This document shows positions 56,601 to 64,000 of a stretch of DNA of 64,000 nucleotides, piece after piece. The DNA is from Fragum whitleyi (lineage: Eukaryota; Mollusca; Bivalvia; Cardiida; Cardiidae): assembly GCA_948146395.1 (NCBI GenBank), contig OX411549.1:34122693-34186692 (forward strand). Direction: 5' to 3'. Made by a program: the position numbers and the translations under genes. The notes beneath the pieces were generated by a model that did no database searches, was not told the origin of the DNA, and worked only from the letters and a program-made list of their open reading frames with translations. The stretch's first letter is position 1, and each line of letters starts with the position of its first letter.

Positions 56601-58819
56601 AAAGCATGCAAATGGTTTTAGCTTGTAGAGCTATGAAAGATAAAGCTAAAAGAGTATTTTCAAAATCTCTTGTCATCCAAACCCAACGTCATTAGAATTC
56701 TAGTTGATTTTTTGCACCCAGTTCCATAGCACTTTTAACAATTTTTCAGTCATATAAACACCGCCTGAGAACCTAACTGTAGATTTGTAATCTCACTAAG
56801 GTTAATGATTATCCATTCATTGGAGGGAGACAAAGGCCAGAAGGGAACAGTGCTGTTGTTGAGGATAGAACCCACAACAACCCATGATTATACTTTTCAC
56901 TGCACAACAGCTAGAACTCAGATGGCATCTATAATTACAGTAAAGTGTGTATTAAGCCACCACTTAAGGGACTCACAAAAGGCATTGTTTAAGAGAATGG
57001 TTGCTTTGAACATGTCTTGTTCTTATGAGATTTTACAACATAGGATTCAGTTTCAATGATTTCAGACCAATAATGTTTATTTTTTAATATATTCTGATTT
57101 ACAGAAGTGGATTTTGAAAATGTTCGCTAAATCAAAATGGTTGCTAGAGCAAGGTTGACTGTATACCTAGAATAACCAACACAAAGAGAATGATAAATGA
57201 ATATTGAAATATTTCACTCTGTCTAGCTCTGAGTTTTACAAAATATGTTACTTTAAAAGAAGTACACTTGTTATTGAGCTAAGAAAATCATACCCTACCA
57301 TAGGTGTTAGCCTTCAGTTTGACTCCTGGTAAATCATGCGTGGATGGTGTAGAATCAAAATGTGTGTTGAACAGGGTGTCCATCAGCGTGGATTTACCAA
57401 TACCTGTTTCCCCTGAAAGTAGTAACAAACCATTAAAGATACATCTAGTTAAGAGAATAACTGTGACTTTGAAGGTTATACAGCAATTAAATATAAGTTG
57501 TATGTGTCGATGAGATATTTAGCTACTGTTTGGTAGGCCATTTAAATAGTTTCATTTTGTAGAGAACAGGGACCCGTTTTACTTAACATCTTACAATCAT
57601 TTTTTGCGTAAGTCAAAAATTAAAGTTGCTTCTGAAGTAGTAACTAAATATGGAATTCTGCAATGCATCATCTCACTGGAATCGTCTTCTAAAGACGATT
57701 CCAATGAGATATTACAAGGCAGAATCTAACAATAAATGAAAACACCAGGTACGATTTGTAATTTTGACTTACGATTAATTTTTTGTAAGAAGTATAGTAA
57801 AATGGGCCCCAGGTGTGCTGATTTGTTGAAAATATATACTGTGGTGTGGAATTCTCATGCCCCACTTGTTTATTTCAATTTCAATAAACAATTTCTTGTT
57901 TTTCACCATGTTCTCCCAATTTTGATAGTCCAGACTCCTTACATTGAGCGCCCACTCCTTGATTTCTTAAGTTGGGTGTCAAATAGACTCCCTACTCGCA
58001 AAAGTAAGTGTCGATCCCTGACAAGTACATGTACATTTCTCTAGGCCACTTGTTCCCAGAAAAGTAAATACCAAAGCAAATCTTGGAATGGTACTATATA
58101 GATCTAGGATAAAATTATGGTATGTATATATTATGAAAATTGCCTTAATCAAAGAAAATGCTGGAATTTAGGAATTTTTTCTATCAAAACAATTTTTTAT
58201 TAAAAATTTTATGCATTTGTGGACATGTTTATTATGATCCTGGACAAGTAAAAAACATTGTTCTCTTGTCAAGACGATGAAGATAACATCTGTATTTCCA
58301 CATCCCTGATATATCTATTTGAAAATTTTTTATATATGGAAACAAGTTGAAACAAGAGATGTTTGTAAAATATTTATGCCCCAGATAAGAGCAGGTCAAT
58401 GGCATATTCTTTGTCAATTGAAAAAGGGCAACAACTCAGAAGATATGAGAAGTCAAGTTATGGTTCTTGTGCATTCTACTTTTCTTAAATGAGATCTATC
58501 CACCTGAGAAGTTCCGTGATTCTAGCCTGCATACATTTTGTGATGTGCTCTGAACAAAAACAGTCTATGGACAGACAGACTGACTTATAGCCAAGTGCAA
58601 AGCAACATACCCCCTCTTCTTCAAAGGGGGGAAATGGGGGGGGGGATTTGAAATGAAGAATACTGACTTACCAAGACAGAGTATGTTAAAACAAAATCCT
58701 TGAGCAACAGACTTGTTGACAAGCTGATCTGGTAGACTGTCAAATCCAACATGGCCGCTCAGATTGAGATTCCTGTTTGACTTGTCAACATTAGCTCTGC
58801 TAACTGGTGGTGGTGGAGG
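50462..58819 (-). CDS. SEPTIN6: Septin of the SEPTIN6/8/10/11/14 group (only the first short exon not found)
   Basis: Coding exons in transcript order: 58672-58819, 57299-57412, 56052-56133, 55076-55216, 54078-54195, 53698-53787, 52904-53000, 52344-52500, 51030-51162, 50462-50614. All phases close; 410 residues and stop. Seen (numbering from the first residue present): G1 GETGIGKST 50-58, G3 DSVGFGD 102-108, G4 AKAD 185-188, the septin-unique element including [14 protein letters not shown], and a C-terminal coiled coil from about 315. [16 protein letters not shown] and [10 protein letters not shown] are hallmarks of the SEPTIN6 group, whose members lack the usual catalytic Thr and bind GTP without turnover (established); the sequence [11 protein letters not shown] fits that. 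Septins form GTP-binding filaments at cortex and cleavage furrow. The start codon must lie upstream of 58819. Symbol given for the group, not for strict orthology. Confidence 0.94.
51030..51162 (-). CDS. SEPTIN6: Septin coiled-coil exon (residues 317-360)
   Basis: Acceptor TTATTCCAG, donor GTAGGA. Contains [20 protein letters not shown]; strongly helical and charged. Confidence 0.94.
51255..51341. repeat. 87-bp palindrome (family R)
   Basis: TTGCACAAATCCTATATTGT is mirrored by ACAATATAGGATTTGTGCAA. Inner arms GGAACTCATTTGAATCG and its approximate complement. Relatives at 60561-60648, 54905-54975 and partly 62365-62440. Confidence 0.85.
51818..51884. repeat. 67-bp palindrome in septin intron
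   Basis: AGGTTTTCATTAGTGATTAT and its complement around TGCA, with outer AATATT arms. Confidence 0.8.
52074..52306. repeat. MITE family A, copy 2
   Basis: TGTGACCAGTCACATGAAAA start, mirrored TCAGGTCATA end, central TTTTGATCCTAGTCAGTC with partial partner. Confidence 0.75.
52344..52500 (-). CDS. SEPTIN6: Septin exon (residues 265-315)
   Basis: Acceptor TATTTTTCAG, donor [41 protein letters not shown]: the septin-unique element and start of the coiled coil. Confidence 0.95.
52501..52903. other. Septin intron, nothing recognised
   Basis: AT-rich sequence without supported features. Confidence 0.4.
52904..53000 (-). CDS. SEPTIN6: Septin exon (residues 232-263)
   Basis: Acceptor CCATTTTAG, donor [26 protein letters not shown] then [11 protein letters not shown] competing GT seven bases upstream breaks the phase, so the GTTAAT site was chosen. 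Confidence 0.92.
53259..53524. repeat. MITE family A, copy 3
   Basis: TGTGACCCGTCACACGAAAA start and TGTGTGACAGGTCACA end; central palindrome GACCCTA(T/G)TCAGTCTGTGC at 53431-53476. Confidence 0.82.
53591..53663. repeat. Family Q palindrome, decayed copy
   Basis: CTATGGCTCAGCACGAAACA and a mirrored but mutated right arm, 35 bp from septin exon 53698-53787. Confidence 0.7.
53698..53787 (-). CDS. SEPTIN6: Septin exon (residues 202-231)
   Basis: Acceptor CATTTCTAG, donor [26 protein letters not shown]. Confidence 0.95.
54078..54195 (-). CDS. SEPTIN6: Septin exon with G4 AKAD (residues 163-201)
   Basis: Acceptor CTTTTCTAG, donor [26 protein letters not shown] then [19 protein letters not shown]. 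Confidence 0.95.
54300..54597 (-). repeat. GGGGGCAT-hairpin repeat, reverse orientation
   Basis: TGACCTTGACAGATGACCTT, GACAGACAGACGGACAGACA and terminal ATGCCCCCGATCTCTCGATG/GGGGCAT hairpin; the same family as 1-268. Confidence 0.85.
54598..55075. other. Septin intron with a 70-bp palindrome
   Basis: ATATATTGCAGGTCCTCATT...-type arms (54905-54975, family R) around GAATTGTCTCATTGAGACAATTC; otherwise unassigned. A piece of piggyBac-like family C follows at about 54970-55045. Confidence 0.55.
55076..55216 (-). CDS. SEPTIN6: Septin exon (residues 116-161)
   Basis: Acceptor TATTTTCAG, donor [43 protein letters not shown]: conserved G-domain core. Confidence 0.95.
55450..55645. repeat. Interspersed repeat, second copy of 2985-3190
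   Basis: Shares TGAGTGTTGGTGAATAA, CTACAGCTTGAATAAGCTGT and TTACACCCTTG. Confidence 0.6.
55788..55823. promoter_or_regulatory. Two perfect CRE sites 28 bp apart
   Basis: TGACGTCA at 55788-55795 and 55816-55823 with ATGCGGGGCGAAA between, in a septin intron. Function not shown; may belong to a hairpin repeat. Confidence 0.35.
55921..56000. repeat. 80-bp palindrome in septin intron
   Basis: GTGAACAACAAAAGCTATAT and its complement around TCTC, with outer AATATTTCAT/ATGAATATT arms. Begins 52 bp past the septin exon's donor side. Confidence 0.85.
56052..56133 (-). CDS. SEPTIN6: Septin exon with G3/switch II (residues 89-114)
   Basis: Acceptor TTTCTACAG, donor [26 protein letters not shown] then QINKED; phase 2 out. 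Confidence 0.95.
56134..57298. other. Septin intron, unassigned
   Basis: No exon found. A reverse B-box-like GAACCCACAACAACCC near 56866 hints at a decayed SINE; otherwise nothing. Confidence 0.4.
57299..57412 (-). CDS. SEPTIN6: Septin exon with P-loop (residues 51-87)
   Basis: Acceptor TACTTTCAG, donor [26 protein letters not shown] completes the G1 motif; ends [11 protein letters not shown]. Confidence 0.94.
57569..57810. repeat. Foldback repeat (family H)
   Basis: GGGACCCGTTTTACTTAACA at left, GTAAAATGGGCCCC at right, with AATCGTCTTCTAAAGACGATT in the centre (57679-57700). Related right halves at 63165-63300 and 63300-63450. Confidence 0.7.
58345..58645. repeat. Interspersed repeat with ATGCCCC start and CATACCCCC end
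   Basis: ACAAGAGATGTTTGTAAAAT and TTATGCCCCAGATAAG at the left; GGACAGACAGACTGACTTAT and CATACCCCCTCTTC at the right, then a G-rich run. Same general style as 3330-3590. Confidence 0.55.
58672..58819 (-). CDS. SEPTIN6: Septin exon with N-terminal segment (residues 1-49 as numbered here)
   Basis: Acceptor TTTTCTTCCAG, donor GTAAGT. Five prolines, then [20 protein letters not shown] and GFCFNILCL. The initiator Met is on an earlier exon not recognised. Confidence 0.93.
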
Positions 58820-60231
58820 CTGGAAGAAAATTAGTTTGTTGTTGTATTACTTCTAAAAATGTCTTATTAACAGATAGAATCCAACAACATTGAGTCATTC
58901 TGTTGCCATAAAGTTTCAGAAGTAAGCAAAGATATAATTCAGTCAGCAAATTGACACAATGCTTTCTGTAAGTTGAAATTTTGACACAGTAAATAAATTG
59001 TACCTATAAGTTGCAATCATTTCCAAAATTTCAAAACAGAATTCTAGAATTTTATTATTTTCTTTCTCTGATTTGAGTTTAATTTTGGGGAAAATTACCT
59101 TAAATAAGAAGAGGAAAAGCAAAGAGACATTGATTTGATAAATATTTTGCTTTTGTGTAGCTCCTTAGAGTGTTTATTATGAGAAATATGGTATTTGCTA
59201 TCTCTTCTAAATACTTTCTTAAATGTACATGTACATTCCATGAAATTGAAATTCCACTTATCACATGTATGTATTTGCACAATAAACATATCCAAGAGCC
59301 ACTGCAAAACTGAAGTAAATGATAAAAGAATGCATGAGATCTTTTTCACAAGTCTATCAAAAACTATATAACCTCTCTCAAGTTTCCTGTTGGCTTTGAT
59401 GGGTTATCCTTCATTTTGATAATGATTCTAAGTCATAAAACTTATATGATGGGTATATAAGTACTTGTTAGACTAGAAAATGACATCATTGAAGCATGGC
59501 ATACAGACATCCATTTTTTCACTCTCTGAGGGTATATTAGTGTCAGTTTATAGCCTTAGGATAGCCTGCTGTAATTTGTCATTCAAATAAAACTAGACTA
59601 ATCACCATTAATTACTGGACTGATTTAAATACTTTGATGACACTTTTGTTGCAGTCAGGAAATGTACAATTACCCTCTTCATGCTTAATCAAGAATATTC
59701 CTGCTTTGGTAGGAGGTATAGCCAAAGATCAGCCTGTGCAAATGCAGTAATCTTAGTCTATATCACCTGTTTTGAATTTAAATGCAATTTTGCCAAGATT
59801 TATATTCAGTTTGACAAGAATATTGTTATTTTTACAGACAGTAACAAAACGACAAAGTTTTAGTCTAATCCAAATTCAAACTGGCCAGAAACATTTTGAT
59901 TCATACAAAACTTTGTAGATTGAACATATCAGACAGTAGAAAACAGTGTGAAAAGGAAATTTTGCTTCTCTAAAATGTCTCCTTTTTCCACAATATTTCA
60001 CTGGGCTACTTTTGTTCAAAACATCAGAGGTATAAAACTTTGTCTTTATCCAAAATAATTTCAATGATGTGAATATATTTCAACCATAGGCAAACTATAT
60101 TTCTGACTGCAGCTTTTAAAGTTAATGCCGTTGTTTGAATTTGCTTGAATAGGTTTTTCAATTTGCTCAAATAGGGTTTAACACCACTTTTAACATTATT
60201 TAAGGCATATTGCAAGCTCAGCACTTAACAA
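58820..60231. other. Upstream or first intron of septin, no exon identified
   Basis: A degraded piggyBac-like family-C fragment (CATGCTTAATCAAGAATATTC, AGATCAGCCTGTGC) lies at about 59678-59775. The septin start exon was looked for and not recognised. Confidence 0.45.
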
Positions 60232-60370
60232 TGGATTTGTTGTGTTTCTCACACCCGTACTAATGTAACATCCTTTCCTACCCTTGAGCTGCTTCCCACA
60301 TAGGTCTACTATTTTCAAACCATTGGTAGGAGACAAATAGTTAGAAAGGATGAGTTTTGCCGTTTGGGAT
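60232..60370 (-). repeat. SINE copy, reverse orientation, with tRNA-like part
   Basis: ACATCCTTTCCTACCC, CCCACATAGGTCTA and AACCATTGGTAGGAGACAAA, continuing into GGGATCAAACC (reverse B box). Confidence 0.72.
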
Positions 60371-60560
60371 CAAACCGTTAACTTTTGAATATCAGTATAA
60401 GGCACAACTAACTGCGATATGACAGCTTTGTTATTTCAAAATCATTATTATTAATATTTTGTGATTACTTATGTATCCTGTGGCAAAAATATGCCATCAA
60501 AGACAATCATGAATGAGGTAAGATAAGATGGGGTAACTCCAGTCTTAAAGCTTTATTTTT

Positions 60561-60648
60561 CATTGAAACCCTATGATGTTGGCACTCATTTTAATCAGCT
60601 CAATGAGACCATTTCAATGAGAACCAACAACATAGGGTTTGAGCAATG
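60561..60648. repeat. 88-bp palindrome, family R
   Basis: CATTGAAACCCTATGATGTT is mirrored by AACATAGGGTTTGAGCAATG with TCATTTTAAT/ATTTCAATGA inside. Confidence 0.82.
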
Positions 60649-60904
60649 ACTAGTGAAATATTTAAATATGAAAACTAAAATACCCCCACTATCTGTATCA
60701 ACTATAACCTGAAAACAAAAGATTAACAGCAACAGCCACCACCACCAAAGTTTTTGTCAACTTTTGTTAATACTTATTTCATGTACCATATTTCTCCTGA
60801 AAAATGCTCTTGCTCAAATACATAACATGGCCAGGGAACTTTCATTTAGTATACATTTTCTGATTAAAACGGTCTTTGAGGCCCTTTCCCTTAAACTTGA
60901 GGTA

Positions 60905-60950
60905 AATTTCCTCTAAACAATCATATAAATGATTGTTTAGAGGAAATTCA
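60905..60950. repeat. 46-bp palindrome
   Basis: AATTTCCTCTAAACAATCAT and its complement; nearly the same hairpin occurs near 38590-38632. Confidence 0.8.
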
Positions 60951-63160
60951 AATGTAGGGTGCTACTATTAGGGATGGCACTATTATCAGGGGAAATACTG
61001 TATTACTAATAGCTTATATCAAGCAGCCTTCTTTCTTTTTCTCTCATTCTTATTTTAAAAATCTCAACATTTAATTACCTTACCTTCTATTGCAAACAAG
61101 CTTGCAAAGACTTATGTCTTAATCTACACATATTATAGATTAACATCTTGATGAGTTAAACAAAAGGGTTATAGTGGGTGAAAAGCTATTTCTAAGAAAA
61201 AATCTGGATCTACATTATCTGCTAAAGTATATTCAGATCTATCTGTCAAGATACTTTGGGACAATACAGTACAAATATACCATCAATTACAATAAGTTTG
61301 AAACTAGGAATGTGTCAGACACCTGGATGCTCCAGCAAATACCTGGATTTTTACCCTTGACCCATTTGACCCTCAGCCATGACCTTGACCTTGGGCATAT
61401 CAAACAAACTCTTTGCATGACACTAGTACTTACCCTGGGAAACAATTGTGTCAAGTTGTTTAGAAATTGACCTATTAATGTAGTAGTTATGCTCCGGATC
61501 AGAGTCGGGAACTTATTATATCATGCACCAACACACAGGCTCACACACTAACTGAGTTAACTCTATATGCCGGTCATTTTTTCATGGCAGGGGCATTATG
61601 ACCACTTTCTATATTCTTTTTATTCAACTACAAATCAAAGTAACATGACCAAATACCAGTACCTAAGATGCCAATTTCAAGGATTTGGTGCAAGACTATT
61701 GTAAGTGCTAATGATGATATAGGCACTCAAAATTGTATCAACTATTTCATATAAGTTATCAAACAAAGAATATACTGTTAACTTGAAAAATTTTCAGGTA
61801 GCTTGGCACTTGCAAAACCACTCACATTGTAGGGCCTATTATACTTTTAGAGTAATTAACTGGAACAAAAGGTCTACAGAGTAATTCTGCAACAACCCAG
61901 ACCTAAGAAAAAATTGGAGGTTACTAAGGTGATCTAACAGTGTGTTCTTAATTAAACTATCAGAGATACAGTAGGGCTTGTGATTAACCCCTATAGAAAA
62001 AAATCTGAAAAAATCTTATTTTGACCCTTACAAATTACTCTCAAGATGGTAAATAACCCCATTGAGAGAAAATTCCAAGGGTAAAAACTGAGTTTTTTTC
62101 ACTTTTTTCAGATGTATCTTGTATACTATTTAGATTTTTCCCTTTATATCATTACAACAAAAGGTCAAATCACAATGCAACTTGGAAAATTCTTCACACA
62201 GTTTGCCTTTTCTGTTGTTTTGACCCCTTAAGAATGAGTTTTGACCCCAAAAATAATGGTTTCTTTTTGAGTCATTTCAAACACTAGCATGAGCCCTGTA
62301 CAGCTAAGAGGTGGTAAAGCTTCACAGCTGATGGGTCATTTTTTTCTCTTTTTTTTCTCAATGAAACCTAATATTATGGGTACTCATTTGAATCGTCTCA
62401 AAATGAAAATTTCACTGAGTATCCACAATTTAGTTTTTGTTACAACAAATTTTAAATACTTTTATCTGAATTTCAAAATACCCCACCATCTGTAGCTCTG
62501 TGCTTTATGTTAATAAACAAAAGAACTGTCATGTTTACAGGGTGCTCCTTTGAAGATAGCCAGATGAATATTTTGATCTTTTCCAGAACTTCATTATTGT
62601 AAACAGTACTATTACCTTAAAAATTCTATAGAACCCCATGCTCTATCACTACCAAAATCCTCTCTTTGAATGTCAAAATCAGCCATTTTATTTATAACTT
62701 TCGTAAAACTTGAAACCTCTTATCTACAAAACAACCCACCAAATCAATGCCACTGATTTTAACGGAGAGTCATTTTAACCTTTCCTGACCAAATTTTATG
62801 CCTTTGTGTTAATTCAAAGCTTATATGAATACATTGCTAATTTTTTTTCTGATTATACAGTACCCTAGTTAATGTCAAGAGGCCTTAAAAACAAAGTTGT
62901 TTCCATTTATGAATCATCTTTGGTTCTATTCTCGATCTCGCAGTCAAAGTAAATCTCCAGTATTTATATTTTTGGCAATTTTTCCATGTCATAACATCTG
63001 GAGCCTCTAATAAACCCCAACCTCGTTCTATAAAATGTTTCTAATAAACCTTTGATTTGTATTAGAGCTATTACAGTATATTTGTGTGTTTTTCCTTTCT
63101 TTTTTAGGGGGGGAGGGGGCTGGGGGGGGAAAAGCTTCCTTTAGTTCAAAGACAACTATT
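60951..63160. other. Unassigned sequence right of septin
   Basis: No exon supported. A half copy of family P is at about 61685-61740, part of family R at 62365-62440, and a G-rich run at 63109-63130. Confidence 0.4.
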
Positions 63161-63450
63161 TTTGTCTCCTAAAGACGATTCCAATGGGATATTGCGAAGC
63201 GGAATCTTACAATGTATGAAAATACCAGGCATAATGTGCGATTTTGACTTACGATTAATTTTTTCGTAAGAAGTTTCAGAAGTTCCCATTAGTTCAAAGA
63301 CAACTCTTTTTGTCTCCTAAAGACGATTACAATGGGATATTGCAAGGCAGAATCTAATAATGTATGAAAACACCATGATTTTGTAATTTTGACATACATT
63401 TAATTTTTTATTTTTTTTTCGAAAGAAGTTTAGTAAAACAGGCCCCTGAT
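63161..63450. repeat. Two partial copies of family H in tandem
   Basis: TAGTTCAAAGACAACT(A/C)TTT and TTTGTCTCCTAAAGACGATT occur near 63140-63180 and again near 63288-63328, about 146 bp apart. Confidence 0.65.
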
Positions 63451-63708
63451 GATCATCCTCCCCCACCCTCGATCCAAACATGGTAAATACAACACCTATA
63501 AATTGAAGCTCAGACCTCAGAAATATCATTTCATCATATTATTCAATTCATCTGGCTACCTTCTATTAATTTTACCTGTAGAACAGATCTCATTGACCTA
63601 ACAAGGTCACTTGCACCTGAAGGTACCTGGGTTTACATGCATAAACATTTATACTGACAATACTATAATATTATAAATAAATATCATATCAGTTTAGATC
63701 CACAAGTT

Positions 63709-63777
63709 CAAGTGAGTGATCAAAGGTCAATTTTGTCTATATCTGTATAGACAAAATTGACCTTTGATCACTCACTT
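63709..63777. repeat. 69-bp almost perfect palindrome
   Basis: AGTGAGTGATCAAAGGTCAA and its complement flank TTTTGTCTATA/TATAGACAAAA around TCTG. Confidence 0.88.
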
Positions 63778-64000
63778 TAAATTGGGGAGCTATAAAAGGC
63801 TTGAAAAATCTTGAAATTGTCCTGCACAATAAGGAAATATAGTGATACACCAATTTCAGTATTGATCCAAATTGCCAAATTCAAATTTTGTTTCGAACAA
63901 TTTTGCCAAAGTTTTTAACATTTCAAACAGCTTTCCCCATTATAATTCAGAAGAAAAAGAGCAGTACAGGCTAATATCAGTCTGCAATCTGCATGGCTCA

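Noticed and set aside
59095..59349. Minus-strand frame upstream of the septin as its first exon
   Set aside because: No septin-like sequence and no donor in the phase needed by the exon at 58672-58819.

Overview
The window is nuclear DNA of an animal, most likely a mollusc and probably a bivalve. The genes have short coding exons with GT-AG introns, the DNA is AT-rich, and introns and intergenic space are packed with small transposon relics. These include hairpin-headed elements with tandem cores of about 130-170 bp, an architecture known in bivalve pearl/Helitron-like elements. I found no prokaryotic genes, rRNA genes, functional tRNA genes or CRISPR arrays. Species cannot be fixed from the sequence alone.

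Three host genes can be rebuilt exon by exon, and every splice phase closes. (1) The 5' part of an MCMDC2-like gene (meiotic MCM-domain protein) lies on the minus strand from 14930 down to 1160. Six coding exons are visible and the rest lies off the left edge. One exon has a second, frame-breaking copy about 345 bp away. A 5.55-kb PIF/Harbinger transposon sits in the first coding intron with TIRs and a TTA duplication; each of its two genes carries a single in-frame stop. (2) A complete PLRG1 (spliceosomal Prp19-complex WD40 protein) lies on the plus strand from 17889 to 39892, with 14 coding exons and 463 residues. It starts in a 9-nt coding exon. MCMDC2 and PLRG1 are head to head. (3) A septin of the SEPTIN6/8/10/11/14 group lies on the minus strand from 58819 to 50462. 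Ten coding exons carry 410 residues plus the stop; only the extreme N-terminal exon was not found. PLRG1 and the septin are tail to tail, separated by about 10.6 kb of repeats.

Layout: 1-15 kb MCMDC2 exons, Harbinger and small repeats; 15-17.9 kb the divergent intergenic region with two CRE-type sites; 17.9-39.9 kb PLRG1, with introns full of hAT, piggyBac-like, Tc1-like, SINE and hairpin-array insertions; 40-50.4 kb intergenic repeats including a 1.2-kb hAT element and a Mutator-like MITE; 50.4-58.8 kb septin; 58.8-64 kb septin 5' side, repeats only.

The three genes have unrelated jobs (meiotic recombination, pre-mRNA splicing, cytoskeletal GTPase) and show no functional linkage beyond position. 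The most notable material is the duplicated MCMDC2 exon, the singly-broken Harbinger, several nested insertions datable by clean target-site duplications, a hairpin family whose two ends are fused inside the Harbinger intron, and a repeat class that scatters dense TGACCTTGA (nuclear-receptor-type) half-sites.
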